From positions 1 through 64,000 of the forward strand of contig JBJEWF010000028.1 of assembly GCA_051884915.1 (NCBI GenBank): a stretch of DNA of 64,000 nucleotides, read 5' to 3'. Below, piece by piece: positions 18,274 to 27,144 of the stretch. The translations under genes and the position numbers were made by a program. Origin of the DNA: RUG572 sp051884915. Its GTDB lineage: Bacteria; Verrucomicrobiota; Kiritimatiellia; RFP12; UBA1067. The first letter of the stretch is position 1, and every line of letters starts with the position of its first letter. The notes below the pieces were generated by a model. That model was given only the letters and a program-made list of their open reading frames with translations. It ran no database searches and had not been told where the DNA came from.

Positions 18274-19127
18274 TCCGTGATCTCCGTTCCAACACCCTCG
18301 CGGGTGAATATTTCCAACAAAAGCGAGTGGGGCATGCGTCCGTCGACCAGATGGACCTTGCTCACGCCGGCGCGGATGGCGTCCTCGCAGCCTTCGATCT
18401 TCGGCAGCATGCCGCCGGCGATGACGCCCTCCGCCTTCAGCCGGGCGACGCTGGAGAGGTGGAGCGTCGTCAGCAGCGTCTTCGGGTCGGACGGGTCCCG
18501 GAGCAGCCCGGGCACGTCCGACACGACGGCGAACTTGCGGACCTTCAGCGCTTTCGCGAGGGCGGCGGCGGCGCTGTCGGCATTGATGTTGTAGAGGTGG
18601 CCGTCGCGCCCCGTTCCGAGCGGCGTCACCACGGGGATGATGCCGGCGTCGAGCATCTCGCGGACGGCGCGCGCGTCCACGCCGACCGGCTCGCCGACGT
18701 ACCCGCGGTCGGGCGCCGTGATCTTTTCGGCCGTGAACATCCAGTTGCCGTGCAGCGGGCGCGCATTGGCCTTCATCTGCTGGAGCAGGCGCACCAGCGA
18801 CGAATTCACCTCGTTGTTCAGCGTGCGGCGCACGATTTCCATTGTCGCCTCGTCGGTCACGCGCAGCCCGTCGACGAACCGGGGTTCGATCCCGCTTTCC
18901 TTCAGGGCGCGGGAAATGGCCTTGCCGCCACCGTGCACGACGACCACGTGCATGCCCACCGCGTCCATGAAAGCGACGTCCGCCAGAAGCGAAACGAGAT
19001 TCGTTTCGCTCTCCATCACGGAACCGCCCACCTTCACGAGCACGGTCGCGCCGCTGAAGTCCTGGATGTAGGGCAGAGCCTCCGTCAGGACCGCGGCTTT
19101 CTGCATTGCCAAATCGATTTTTTCCAT
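18270..19127 (-). CDS. argB: acetylglutamate kinase
   Basis: The 285-residue kinase phosphorylates N-acetylglutamate in the second step of arginine synthesis. It shows LVKVGGSVM (catalytic Lys near residue 31), VVVVHGGGKAIS for substrate binding, INADSAAAALAKAL, and KFAVVSDVPGLL. The N-terminal helix MEKIDLAMQKAAVLTEALPYI resembles the extra helix of arginine-sensitive hexameric NAGKs, suggesting feedback inhibition by arginine. It is first in the argB-argD-argG-DUF5696 operon. The promoter -10 ends 9 bases before the ATG at 19127 and there is no Shine-Dalgarno, so the message is almost leaderless. Confidence 0.95.
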   Translation of the reverse strand: MEKIDLAMQKAAVLTEALPYIQDFSGATVLVKVGGSVMESETNLVSLLADVAFMDAVGMHVVVVHGGGKAISRALKESGIEPRFVDGLRVTDEATMEIVRRTLNNEVNSSLVRLLQQMKANARPLHGNWMFTAEKITAPDRGYVGEPVGVDARAVREMLDAGIIPVVTPLGTGRDGHLYNINADSAAAALAKALKVRKFAVVSDVPGLLRDPSDPKTLLTTLHLSSVARLKAEGVIAGGMLPKIEGCEDAIRAGVSKVHLVDGRMPHSLLLEIFTREGVGTEITE

Positions 19128-19136
19128 GAAGCGGCC

Positions 19137-19165
19137 ATTATAGCACAAAATCGCCGCGGCGGCAA
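19137..19165 (-). promoter_or_regulatory. promoter of the argBDG operon, near-leaderless
   Basis: On the minus strand: -35 TTGCCG (19165-19160), 17-base spacer, -10 TATAAT (19142-19137) preceded by TTTTGTGC, 9 bases to the ATG. The -35 lies in the arm of the terminator-like palindrome at 19152-19161. Confidence 0.7.
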
Positions 19166-19193
19166 TCCGCCCGCCACGGCCGCGGGCGTGGCG
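19147..19193 (-). terminator. terminator-like hairpins ending the gat/pur/sdh operon
   Basis: Two inverted repeats follow the MBL hydrolase stop: a 7-base perfect stem CGCCACG/CGTGGCG (arms 19172-19178, 19187-19193) and the palindrome CGCCGCGGCG (19152-19161). ATTTTG follows the palindrome on the minus strand. The T-run is also the spacer of the argB promoter, so terminator and promoter overlap. Confidence 0.5.
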
Positions 19194-19245
19194 ATCCGTT
19201 CCGGCAGGGGCGGCACGGGAACGGGCCGCCGCGACGGGCAACGGC

Positions 19246-20022
19246 TCAGAACGCGTACAGGGTGCTGGGTTCGTGCTGGCTCAAAGTGGCCAGAACGACG
19301 TCGGGACGGCCGATTTCCGCCAGCGCCGCACGGGAGGCCGCCTCGGCCAGATGGGGCCGGTTGCAGTCTTCCGACAAATGCGCCAGAAGCAGGATCTTCA
19401 ATCCGGAAGGGGCGACCTCGCGGATGACGTCCGCCGCGTCCCGGTTCGACAGATGCCCGCTCCGTCCCAGAATCCGCCGGATCAGCGCGGGCGCGCGGCC
19501 CGAGCGCTGGAGCAGTTCGACGTCGTGGTTGGACTCCAGCACCGCGCAGGTTGCCCGGCACAGCGCCTCCTTGACGGGGTCGGTGGCGATCCCCATGTCC
19601 GTTCCCACGAACAGCCGCGACGTCCCGTCGTCGAACAGATAGCCGACGGGATCCGTCGCATCGTGGGAAAGCGAAAACGTCGTCACCGTCAAGGCGCCCA
19701 GCCCAAACGGTTCGGCCGTCTCGAACACGCACCAGCCGTCGTGGACGCCCGTGCGCGCCGCGATGGCGTCCGCCGTCAGGCCGTTGGCGAAGAGCGGAAC
19801 GGCCGGATGGCGGCCGTGGAACGTCTCCAGTCCGGCATAGTGGTCGGAATGGTTGTGCGTGAAGAGGACGGCGGAGACGGCGCGGACGTCGATGCCGCAG
19901 ACCGCCATCCGCCGTTCAAGTTCGCGGCAGCTCAAGCCGCAATCGAGCAGGGCGAGCGTCGTCCCGCTTTGCACGCAAAGGGCGTTCCCCCCCGAACCGC
20001 TTGCCAGCACCCGCAGCTTCAT
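19246..20022 (-). CDS. MBL-fold metallohydrolase, YycJ/WalJ-like
   Basis: The 258-residue metallo-beta-lactamase-fold protein begins MKLRVLASGSGGNALCVQSG, the start typical of the YycJ/WalJ subgroup. It has the zinc motif FTHNHSDHYAGLE (residues about 59-71), a later His in FSLSHDATDPVGYLF, VGTDMGIATD and LESNHDVELL. WalJ-type proteins are cytosolic nucleases linked to DNA repair and cell-wall control in some Firmicutes; the role here is open. It lies 10 bases after purE at the end of a ten-gene run. The start is chosen because GSGGNA must be N-terminal in this family. Confidence 0.85.
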   Translation of the reverse strand: MKLRVLASGSGGNALCVQSGTTLALLDCGLSCRELERRMAVCGIDVRAVSAVLFTHNHSDHYAGLETFHGRHPAVPLFANGLTADAIAARTGVHDGWCVFETAEPFGLGALTVTTFSLSHDATDPVGYLFDDGTSRLFVGTDMGIATDPVKEALCRATCAVLESNHDVELLQRSGRAPALIRRILGRSGHLSNRDAADVIREVAPSGLKILLLAHLSEDCNRPHLAEAASRAALAEIGRPDVVLATLSQHEPSTLYAF

Positions 20023-20032
20023 CGGCCCGTTC

Positions 20033-20533
20033 TCAGGCGTGGATCCGGGCGTTGGCCTTGGCGACCTTGGCCCGAAGCTCGTCCTTGTGCGCCCGGTACT
20101 TCGCGCGCAGGCCGGCATCGGCCGTTCCCAGGATCTGGACGGCCAGCAACGCCGCGTTCGCCGGCCCCGCAGATCCCACGGCCACCGTCGCCACCGGCAC
20201 GCCCGACGGCATCTGGACCGTCGCGTACAGCGCGTCCAGGCCGTTCAGCGCGCCGCCCGCCACCGGGATGCCGATGACCGGCAGAACCGTGCCGGCCGCC
20301 AGCACGCCGCCCAGATGCGCCGCGCCGCCCGCCGCCGCGACGATCACCTTGAGGCCGCGCTCTTCCGCCGTCCTGGAATACGCAAGCGCCTCTTCCGGGG
20401 TGCGATGGGCGCTGATCACCCGCGTTTCATACGGCACGCCAAACTTGTCCAGCGTCTCACAGGCCTTCTGGACGAGCGGCCAGTCGCTGTCGCTGCCCAT
20501 CACGATGCCAACCACGGGTCTGTCTGAATCCAT
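20033..20533 (-). CDS. purE: N5-carboxyaminoimidazole ribonucleotide mutase
   Basis: The 166-residue PurE class I mutase moves the carboxylate from N5-CAIR to C4 in purine synthesis. It has the phosphate-binding GIVMGSDSDWPLV near the N terminus, ISAHRTPEEAL, AAAGGAAHLGGVLAAGT and PVIGIPV, all family hallmarks. Class I normally works with PurK, which is not in the window, while purD is ten kilobases or less upstream in the same run of genes. The start at 20533 has AGAGGAG seven bases upstream. Length is standard. Confidence 0.95.
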   Translation of the reverse strand: MDSDRPVVGIVMGSDSDWPLVQKACETLDKFGVPYETRVISAHRTPEEALAYSRTAEERGLKVIVAAAGGAAHLGGVLAAGTVLPVIGIPVAGGALNGLDALYATVQMPSGVPVATVAVGSAGPANAALLAVQILGTADAGLRAKYRAHKDELRAKVAKANARIHA

Positions 20534-20574
20534 TTGCTGCTCCTCTCGTAGAAAAAAAATGCGCGCGCCCTTCG

Positions 20575-20865
20575 TCAGCGGACCGCCTTGTTCCGGTAGT
20601 GGCAATAGAGCGCCAGGTCCGTCGACACGAGAACCATGTCGATGGCGTAGACGATGCACAGCCAGTCGTTGCCGGGAATCGCGTCCAGCAGCCGCGCGCA
20701 GATTCCGCCCACGTAGCCGAGCAGCACGACGAGCATGAACATCGGGCTCTTGCCGGCCACGCCCGCGCCGCCGTGTCCGGCCCGGTACGTGCGGACGATT
20801 GCAAACGGCCACGAAAAGCCGAATGCGAACAGCATGAAGAATTCACAGAACTGGGATATTTCCAT
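20575..20865 (-). CDS. small three-helix membrane protein, PQ-loop-like
   Basis: The 96-residue protein is mostly hydrophobic, with helices around FCEFFMLFAFGFSWPFAIVR (residues 6-25), PMFMLVVLLGYVGGICARLL (41-60) and LCIVYAIDMVLVSTDLALYC (69-88). The FSWPFAI...GKSP pattern is seen in small uncharacterised gut-bacterial proteins and resembles half of a PQ-loop/SWEET-type repeat. Function is unknown. It sits between sdhB and purE (gaps of 37 and 41 bases) and is probably co-transcribed. A run of eight A lies in the gap after it. Confidence 0.7.
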   Translation of the reverse strand: MEISQFCEFFMLFAFGFSWPFAIVRTYRAGHGGAGVAGKSPMFMLVVLLGYVGGICARLLDAIPGNDWLCIVYAIDMVLVSTDLALYCHYRNKAVR

Positions 20866-20902
20866 TTTCTTTCACCTCGATTTCCGCCGTGCGGCCTCCG
20901 GC

Positions 20903-21673
20903 CTACGCCTTCGTCCCATACACCTTTTCGTCGTGCCAGGCGGCGGCGCGCAGGTAGTGGCGGTTCATCTGCGCGATGTTGCGCACGGAAATGCCCTTCG
21001 GGCACGCCGCCTCGCAGGCGCGGACGTTGGTGCAGCCGCCGAAGCCTTCCGCGTCCATCTGCCTGACCATGGCCAGCACGCGGCGGTTCGCCTCGACGCG
21101 GCCCTGCGGCAGATTCGCCAGGTGGCCGATCTTCGCCGCGGCGAACAGCATGGCCGACGCGTTCGGGCACGCCGCCACGCAGGCGCCGCAGCCGATGCAG
21201 GCCGCCGCGTCGAACGCGCGGTCGGCCTCCTCCTTCGCGACCGGCGTCACGGCGGCATCCGGCGCCGCGCCCGTGTTCACGCTCACGTAGCCGCCCGCCT
21301 GGATGATGCGGTCGAAGGCGCTGCGGTCGATCACGCAGTCGCGCACGACCGGGAACGCGGCGGACCGGAACGGCTCGACCGTGATCGTGTCGCCGTCCTT
21401 GAACAGGCGCATGTGCAGCTGGCAGGTCGTCGTGCCGTAGTCGCGGCCGTGCGGCACGCCGTTGACGACGAGCGAGCACGTGCCGCAAATGCCCTCGCGG
21501 CAGTCGTGGTCGAAGGCGATCGGCTCGACGCCGCGCTTCATGCGCCGTTCGTTCATCACGTCCAGCATGTCCAGCAGGGACATGTCGGGCGAAACGTCCC
21601 CGACCTCTTCCGTCTCGAAGGCGCCCGGAGACGAAGCGTCCTTCTGGCGCCACATTCTAACGGTGACGTTCAT
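20903..21673 (-). CDS. sdhB: succinate dehydrogenase/fumarate reductase iron-sulfur subunit
   Basis: The 256-residue subunit carries electrons between the flavin and the quinone. It has the 2Fe-2S Cys set CREGICGTCSLVVNG followed by a distal Cys (TTTCQLH), the 4Fe-4S set CIGCGACVAACPNAS and a third set CTNVRACEAACPKGI for a 3Fe-4S centre. The start at 21673 overlaps the sdhA stop as TAATG. In an anaerobe with a PPi-PFK and hydrogenase the complex may run as fumarate reductase; sequence alone does not decide direction. Confidence 0.94.
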   Translation of the reverse strand: MNVTVRMWRQKDASSPGAFETEEVGDVSPDMSLLDMLDVMNERRMKRGVEPIAFDHDCREGICGTCSLVVNGVPHGRDYGTTTCQLHMRLFKDGDTITVEPFRSAAFPVVRDCVIDRSAFDRIIQAGGYVSVNTGAAPDAAVTPVAKEEADRAFDAAACIGCGACVAACPNASAMLFAAAKIGHLANLPQGRVEANRRVLAMVRQMDAEGFGGCTNVRACEAACPKGISVRNIAQMNRHYLRAAAWHDEKVYGTKA

Positions 21674-23586
21674 TACTTGTAGCTCCTTGTGGCGAGGTGG
21701 ACGTTTTCAAAGGACAGCGGTTCCTTGGCGAGTTCGGGCTTCCGGCCCTCGCCCCTGTACGCCCATGCGCCCACGTAGCAGAAATTCTCGTCGTCGCGCT
21801 TCGCCTCGCCTTCGGGCGTCTGGCTCTCCTCGCGGAAATGGCCGCCGCACGACTCTTCGCGATGCAGCGCGTCGAGCGCCAGCACTTCCGCGAATTCGAG
21901 GAAGTCGGCCACGCGGCCCGCGTTCTCCAGGTTCTGGTTGAACGACTGCGCGTCGCCCAGGACGTTCACGTCGTGCCAGAACTCGTCGCGCAGCGCGGGA
22001 ATCTGCGCCAGGGCCTTCTCCAGTCCGGCCCGGTTCCGCGCCATGCCCACGTGCTCCCAGAGGATGCCGCCCAGTTCGCGGTGGAATTCGCGGACGGTGC
22101 GGTGGCCTTTGACGGACAGCAGCCTGCGGATCCGTTCGTCGGCCTGCTTCAGCGCGTCCGTGAACGGCGCGGCGTCCGTCGAAACCCGCGGCAGCGCCGT
22201 CGAGGCCAGATAGCCGCCCAGCGTGTAGGGGATGACGAAATAGCCGTCCGACAGCCCCTGCATCAGCGCCGAAGCGCCCAGCCGGTTCGCGCCGTGGTCG
22301 GAGAAGTTCGCCTCGCCGAGCACGAAGCAGCCCGGAATCGTGCTCATCAGATCGTAGTCGACCCACAGCCCGCCCATCGTGTAGTGGATGGCCGGGAAAA
22401 TGCGCATCGGCGTCCTGTACGGATTCTCGCCCGTGATCTTCTCGTACATCTGGAAGAGGTTGCCGTATCGGGCCGACACGCCGGACTCGCCCAGGCGCGC
22501 GATCGCCTCCGAGAAGTCGAGATAGACGGCCCGCTTCGTGTCGCCCACGCCCATGCCCGCATCGCAGACCTGCTTGGCGTTGCGGCTGGCCACGTCGCGC
22601 GGCACGAGATTGCCGAAGCTCGGATACTTCTCCTCAAGGTAGTAGTAGCGCTCGGCCTCCGGAATGTCCTGCGGCGCGCGCGCGTCGCCTTTCCGGCGCG
22701 GCACCCAGATGCGCCCGTCGTTGCGGAGCGATTCGCTCATCAGCGTCAGCTTGGACTGCAGGTCGCCGTGGCGCGGGATGCAGGTGGGATGGATCTGCGT
22801 GTAGCAGGGATTCGCGAACAGCGCGCCGCGCTTGTACGCGCGGAAGGCCGCCGACACGTTCGAGCTCTGCGCGTTCGTCGACAGGAAGTAGACGTTGCCG
22901 TAGCCGCCCGTGCACAGGCACACGGCGTGAGCCGCATGGCTCTCAAGCGCGCCGGTCGTCAGGTTGCGGACGATGATGCCGCGCGCCTTGCCGTCGACGA
23001 GAACGAGGTCCAGCATCTCGCGGCGCGCATAGACCGTCACCCGGCCGGCCGCCACCTGCCGCATCATCGCCTGGTAGGCGCCCAGCAGCAGCTGCTGGCC
23101 CGTTTGGCCGCGCGCGTAGAACGTGCGGGACACCTGCGCGCCGCCAAAGGAGCGGTTGTCCAGCTGCCCGCCGTATTCGCGGCCGAACGGAACGCCCTGC
23201 GCCACGCACTGGTCGATGATGCGGTTCGAGTTCTCCGCCAGCCGGTAGACGTTCGCCTCGCGCGCGCGGAAGTCGCCGCCCTTGATCGTGTCGTAGAACA
23301 GCCGGTAGACGCTGTCGCCGTCGTTCTTGTAGTTCTTCGCCGCATTGATGCCGCCCTGCGCCGCAATCGAGTGCGCGCGCCGGGGCGAATCCTGGATGCA
23401 GAAGCTCTTGACGTTGTAGCCGAGCTCGGCCAGCGTCGCCGCGGCGCTGCCGCCCGCCAGGCCCGTGCCGACGACGATCACGGTGAACTTGCGCCGGTTC
23501 GCGGGGTTGACGAGCTTGAGTTCGCGCTGGTACCGCGTCCACTTCTCCTCCAGCGGACCGGACGGAATCTTGGAATCGAGAGTCAT
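21673..23586 (-). CDS. sdhA: succinate dehydrogenase/fumarate reductase flavoprotein
   Basis: The 637-residue catalytic subunit oxidises succinate or reduces fumarate. It shows the FAD dinucleotide fold VIVVGTGLAGGSAAATLAEL (about residues 36-55), the covalent-FAD histidine in RRAHSIAAQGGINAA, IHPTCIPRHGDLQSKL and HYTMGGLWVDYD. The length and insertions fit the Bacteroidetes/epsilonproteobacterial type of SdhA that pairs with a single-subunit cytochrome b. It overlaps sdhC by ATGA and sdhB by TAATG. Confidence 0.95.
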   Translation of the reverse strand: MTLDSKIPSGPLEEKWTRYQRELKLVNPANRRKFTVIVVGTGLAGGSAAATLAELGYNVKSFCIQDSPRRAHSIAAQGGINAAKNYKNDGDSVYRLFYDTIKGGDFRAREANVYRLAENSNRIIDQCVAQGVPFGREYGGQLDNRSFGGAQVSRTFYARGQTGQQLLLGAYQAMMRQVAAGRVTVYARREMLDLVLVDGKARGIIVRNLTTGALESHAAHAVCLCTGGYGNVYFLSTNAQSSNVSAAFRAYKRGALFANPCYTQIHPTCIPRHGDLQSKLTLMSESLRNDGRIWVPRRKGDARAPQDIPEAERYYYLEEKYPSFGNLVPRDVASRNAKQVCDAGMGVGDTKRAVYLDFSEAIARLGESGVSARYGNLFQMYEKITGENPYRTPMRIFPAIHYTMGGLWVDYDLMSTIPGCFVLGEANFSDHGANRLGASALMQGLSDGYFVIPYTLGGYLASTALPRVSTDAAPFTDALKQADERIRRLLSVKGHRTVREFHRELGGILWEHVGMARNRAGLEKALAQIPALRDEFWHDVNVLGDAQSFNQNLENAGRVADFLEFAEVLALDALHREESCGGHFREESQTPEGEAKRDDENFCYVGAWAYRGEGRKPELAKEPLSFENVHLATRSYK

Positions 23587-24356
23587 GGTGTCGAGTTCTC
23601 CGCGTTCTTCAGTCGCGCCAGGCCCGGCTGGTCGCCCAGCGCCTTCCGGATCTGCGCCTGGCCGGCCGCCGTATGCGCGAGCGCGCACGTGCCGGCCGCC
23701 GTGCCGGCGAAACCGAGTCCCAGCGCAACCGCCAGCAGCCAGCCGCACAGGGCAAACGCCGGCGTCCATTTCGGATGATCGAGGCCAAACGTGCGGAAGA
23801 GCGAGGGAATCGCGTGGAACAGATGGGCACCGACGACCAGCAGCGCCAGGACGTAAAGCGCCGTGTAGACGGGATTGCCGAAGAACAGGACCGTCGTCAG
23901 CCACATGTCGCGGACCAGTTCGCCGTCCGCGTCCCGGTACAGATAGCAGGTCCCGAACTTGAAGACGGCCAGATGCAGCACGACGAACAGGAGGATGACC
24001 AGGCCCGAGCCGTACATCGTGTAGGACGCCGGCGTCGACGGCCCCACCGCGGCCGCGACCGCATAGCGGCGCGGGCCCGCGGCCTTGCGGTTCCGGAGCT
24101 TCAGCCCGGTCGCAAAGGCGACGTGCCACGCGAAGACGCCGGCGATGCCGGCTTCGACGAACCAGATGAGCGGCTTCAATCCCGTCAGGAACTTCGTGTA
24201 GGCGTTATAGGCCGCCTGCGCCGCCGCGGGATCCGGATTGAGCAGCTGCAGGTTGCCCAGCAGATGGCCGACCAGAAAGGCCACGAGCGCCGCGCCGGCC
24301 GCGCCCATCGACTGCTTGCCCCCGACCGAGGACTTCAGATAGCGGAGAAACCACAT
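23583..24356 (-). CDS. sdhC: succinate dehydrogenase/fumarate reductase cytochrome b subunit
   Basis: The 257-residue protein has five hydrophobic helices and several conserved histidines suited to heme b ligation (FLVGHLLGNL, FAWHVAFATG, VVLHLAVFKF, VGAHLFHAIPS). This is the b558-type single anchor subunit of Sdh/Frd from Bacteroidetes and related anaerobes. It holds the quinone site and starts the sdhC-sdhA-sdhB order. It begins 9 bases before (minus-strand downstream of) the purD stop, so the sdh genes seem to be read from an upstream promoter shared with gat and pur genes. Confidence 0.92.
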   Translation of the reverse strand: MWFLRYLKSSVGGKQSMGAAGAALVAFLVGHLLGNLQLLNPDPAAAQAAYNAYTKFLTGLKPLIWFVEAGIAGVFAWHVAFATGLKLRNRKAAGPRRYAVAAAVGPSTPASYTMYGSGLVILLFVVLHLAVFKFGTCYLYRDADGELVRDMWLTTVLFFGNPVYTALYVLALLVVGAHLFHAIPSLFRTFGLDHPKWTPAFALCGWLLAVALGLGFAGTAAGTCALAHTAAGQAQIRKALGDQPGLARLKNAENSTP

Positions 24357-24365
24357 CGCCCCACC

Positions 24366-25661
24366 CTAGCGTTCAAATGCCCGATGGGCGATGTCCTTCC
24401 GCGAAAACGCGCCGTCGAAGGCGATTTTCGCCACGCCCGCATAGGCCACGTCGACGGCCGTGCGCAAGTCGGCGCCCAGGCCCGTCACGCTCAGCACGCG
24501 GCCGCCCGCCGTCACGACCCGTCCGTCGCGCACCGCCGTGCCGCAATGGAACACCGTCGCGCCCGCCGCCGCCGCGTCGTCCAGACCGGAGATGGCCTTG
24601 CCCTTGGCGTAGCCGCCCGGATAGCCGCCGGACGCGACGATCACGGTCGCCGCCGCCTCCGGCTTCACGACCACGTCGGCGTCCTTCAGGCAGCCCGTCG
24701 CCACGTGGAGAAGCGTTTCGGCGAAGTTGCCGCCCAGGCGGGGCAGCACCGCCTCCGTCTCCGGATCGCCAAAGCGCGCGTTGAATTCGACCACGTTGAC
24801 CGGCGAGCCGCTCCGGGCCAGCCTGCCGCCCGCGGGCGTGACCATCAGCCCCGCATAGAGCACGCCGCGGTAGACGATGCCGCGCTTCTTCAGTTCGCGG
24901 ACGACCGGCAGGATGATCTTCTCCTTGATTTCGGGCAGCATGTCGGCGGATACGACCGGCGCCGGCGAGTAGGCGCCCATGCCGCCCGTGTTCGGCCCCC
25001 GGTCGCCGTCGAACACGCGCTTGTGGTCCTGCGAACTCGGCAGCAGCACGGCCGTCTCGCCGTCGACGAGCGCCAGGATCGAGCACTCCTCGCCTTCGAG
25101 AAACTCCTCGATCAGGACCTCGGCGCCCGCCGCGCCGAACTTGTTGCCCACGAGCATGTCGTCGATTGCCGCCTCGGCCTGTTCCGCCGTTTCCGCGACC
25201 ACCACGCCCTTGCCCGCCGCCAGGCCATCGGCCTTGATGACGACGGGCAGGCCCCAGTCCGGCAGCGCGGCCTTGGCCGCCGCCGCGTCCGTAAACGTCC
25301 GGGCCCGCCCTGTCGGCACGCCGGCGGCCTCCATGACGGCCTTCGCGAACCGCTTCGAGCCTTCCATGCGCGCGCCGGCCCGGACCGGTCCGAACGCCGT
25401 CACGCCGGCCGCGTCCAGCGCGTCGACCAGCCCCTTGCAGAGCGGGGCTTCGGGACCGACGACCACGAGGTCGGGCCGGTTCGCCCGCGCCCACGCGACG
25501 AGGCCTTCCACGTCCTCGGCGTCCAGCGCCAGGTTCGTCGCCAACGCCGCCGTGCCCGCATTGCCCGGCGCGCAGAACAGCTCGTGCCGCTCCGCGTCCT
25601 GCGCCAGACGCCACGTGATGGCGTGCTCGCGCCCGCCGCTTCCCACAACCAGAATCTTCAT
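24366..25661 (-). CDS. purD: phosphoribosylamine-glycine ligase
   Basis: The 431-residue ATP-grasp enzyme makes glycinamide ribonucleotide in the second step of purine synthesis. Features are MKILVVGSGGREHAITWRLA at the start, FCAPGNAGT, the ATP-grasp lysine region VVIKADGLAAGKGVVV, DHKRVFDGDRGPNTGGMGAY and NARFGDPETEAVLPRL. Length is normal. It lies 41 bases after gatB and 9 before sdhC. With purE and the IMP cyclohydrolase it shows scattered purine genes in the window. Confidence 0.96.
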   Translation of the reverse strand: MKILVVGSGGREHAITWRLAQDAERHELFCAPGNAGTAALATNLALDAEDVEGLVAWARANRPDLVVVGPEAPLCKGLVDALDAAGVTAFGPVRAGARMEGSKRFAKAVMEAAGVPTGRARTFTDAAAAKAALPDWGLPVVIKADGLAAGKGVVVAETAEQAEAAIDDMLVGNKFGAAGAEVLIEEFLEGEECSILALVDGETAVLLPSSQDHKRVFDGDRGPNTGGMGAYSPAPVVSADMLPEIKEKIILPVVRELKKRGIVYRGVLYAGLMVTPAGGRLARSGSPVNVVEFNARFGDPETEAVLPRLGGNFAETLLHVATGCLKDADVVVKPEAAATVIVASGGYPGGYAKGKAISGLDDAAAAGATVFHCGTAVRDGRVVTAGGRVLSVTGLGADLRTAVDVAYAGVAKIAFDGAFSRKDIAHRAFER

Positions 25662-25702
25662 GCGTCTTCTCCTCGATTTCCCATGCGTCCCGCGAGCCGC
25701 GC

Positions 25703-27139
25703 CTACAACGCGGCCAGTTTCCGGGCCACCAGCGGACCGACGATCTTCGGATCGGCCTTGCCGCCGGAAAGCTTCATGACCTGGCCGACGAAGAAACCCG
25801 CCGCCGCCTTCTTGCCGGCCTTGAAGTCCGCCACCGGTCCCGGATTGGCGGCAATCGCCCGGTCGACGTAGGCCTCCAGCGCCGCCGCGTCGGAGACGGC
25901 GCCCAGGCCGCGTTCCTTCACGATGGCTTCGGGATCGCCGCCGCGTTCGAAGAGCTCCGGCAGCAGCTCCTTGAGCGTCGGGCCGTTGATCGTGCCCCGG
26001 GCGGACAGCGAAATCAGCGCGCGCAGCGCCTCGGGCGTCAGGGCGCATTCGCCGATTGCCTTGCCCGAGGCGTTCAGCAGCGCCAAAACGTCGCCCATGA
26101 ACAGGTTGCAGAGCAGTTTCGCCGTCTTCTTGTCGAGGCCCTGCGCCGCCGCCTCGAAGTAGTCGGCGTTCGCCTTGTGCCGCGACAGGACGCCGGCGTC
26201 GTATTCGGCGATGCCGTACTGCTCGACCATGCGGGCGCGGCGGGCCTCCGGTTTCTCCGGCAGCAGGTTGCGCCAGCTCGCGACGAGATCCTCCGAAAGC
26301 TCCACGGGCACCAGATCGGGCTCGGGGAAGTAGCGGTAGTCGTGGGCGTTCTCCTTCGAGCGCATCGCGACCGTCTCCAGGGACTCCGGGTCCCACCGGC
26401 GCGTTTCCTGGACAATGGGAATCGAATGGGCCAGGCAGTCCCGCTGGCGGCGCGCCTCGTATTCGAGGGCCGCATGGATGTTGCCGAAGGAATTCATGTT
26501 CTTGATCTCGACCTTCGTGCCCAGCCGCTCCGCGCCGACGGGGCGGATCGAGATGTTCACGTCGGAGCGCATGTTGCCTTCTTCGAGATTGCAGTCCGAA
26601 ACGCCCGCGTAGACGAGCAGTTCCCTGAGCGCCGTCAGGTAGGCGATCGTCTCGTCCGCGTCGGAGAGGTCCGGCTCGCCGACAATCTCCATCAGCGGCG
26701 TGCCGCCGCGGTTGAAATCCACCCCCGACGTCGTCGCGTAGTGGTTGATTTTCGCCGCGTCCTCTTCCAGGTGGATGTGGTTGATGCGGATGAACTTCCT
26801 CGTGCCGTCCGCCTTCGTGATCTCCACGCCGCCGCCGAGGCACAGGGGGTTGCCGTTCTCGGAGATCTGGTAGTCCTTCGCCATGTCGGGATAGAAGTAG
26901 TTCTTGCGGTCGAAGGTGGCGTGCCGGTTGATCGTGCTGCCGAGCATCAGCCCGCTCATGACCGTCAGCCTGACGGCCTCCCTGTTCATGACCGGCAGGG
27001 CCCCCGGATAGCCCAGGCAGACGGGACACGTGTTCGTATTCGGCTCGCAGCCCGTCTGCAGCAGACAGCCGCAGAACATCTTCGTGCGCGTCTTCAGTTG
27101 GACGTGCGTCTCAAGTCCGATGTTGGTTTCGAATTCCAT
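25703..27139 (-). CDS. gatB: aspartyl/glutamyl-tRNA amidotransferase subunit B
   Basis: The 478-residue GatB converts Glu-tRNA(Gln) and/or Asp-tRNA(Asn) to the amidated forms with GatA and GatC. It has IGLETHVQLKTRTKMFCGC, zinc-site cysteines through NTCPVCLGYPGALP, KNYFYPDMAKDYQIS, LEEGNMRSDVNIS and NMNSFGNIHAALEYE. The C-terminal part carries the YqeY-like tail domain. It lies 5 bases after the secretin-like gene that separates it from gatA. Confidence 0.96.
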   Translation of the reverse strand: MEFETNIGLETHVQLKTRTKMFCGCLLQTGCEPNTNTCPVCLGYPGALPVMNREAVRLTVMSGLMLGSTINRHATFDRKNYFYPDMAKDYQISENGNPLCLGGGVEITKADGTRKFIRINHIHLEEDAAKINHYATTSGVDFNRGGTPLMEIVGEPDLSDADETIAYLTALRELLVYAGVSDCNLEEGNMRSDVNISIRPVGAERLGTKVEIKNMNSFGNIHAALEYEARRQRDCLAHSIPIVQETRRWDPESLETVAMRSKENAHDYRYFPEPDLVPVELSEDLVASWRNLLPEKPEARRARMVEQYGIAEYDAGVLSRHKANADYFEAAAQGLDKKTAKLLCNLFMGDVLALLNASGKAIGECALTPEALRALISLSARGTINGPTLKELLPELFERGGDPEAIVKERGLGAVSDAAALEAYVDRAIAANPGPVADFKAGKKAAAGFFVGQVMKLSGGKADPKIVGPLVARKLAAL

Positions 27140-27144
27140 GGTCT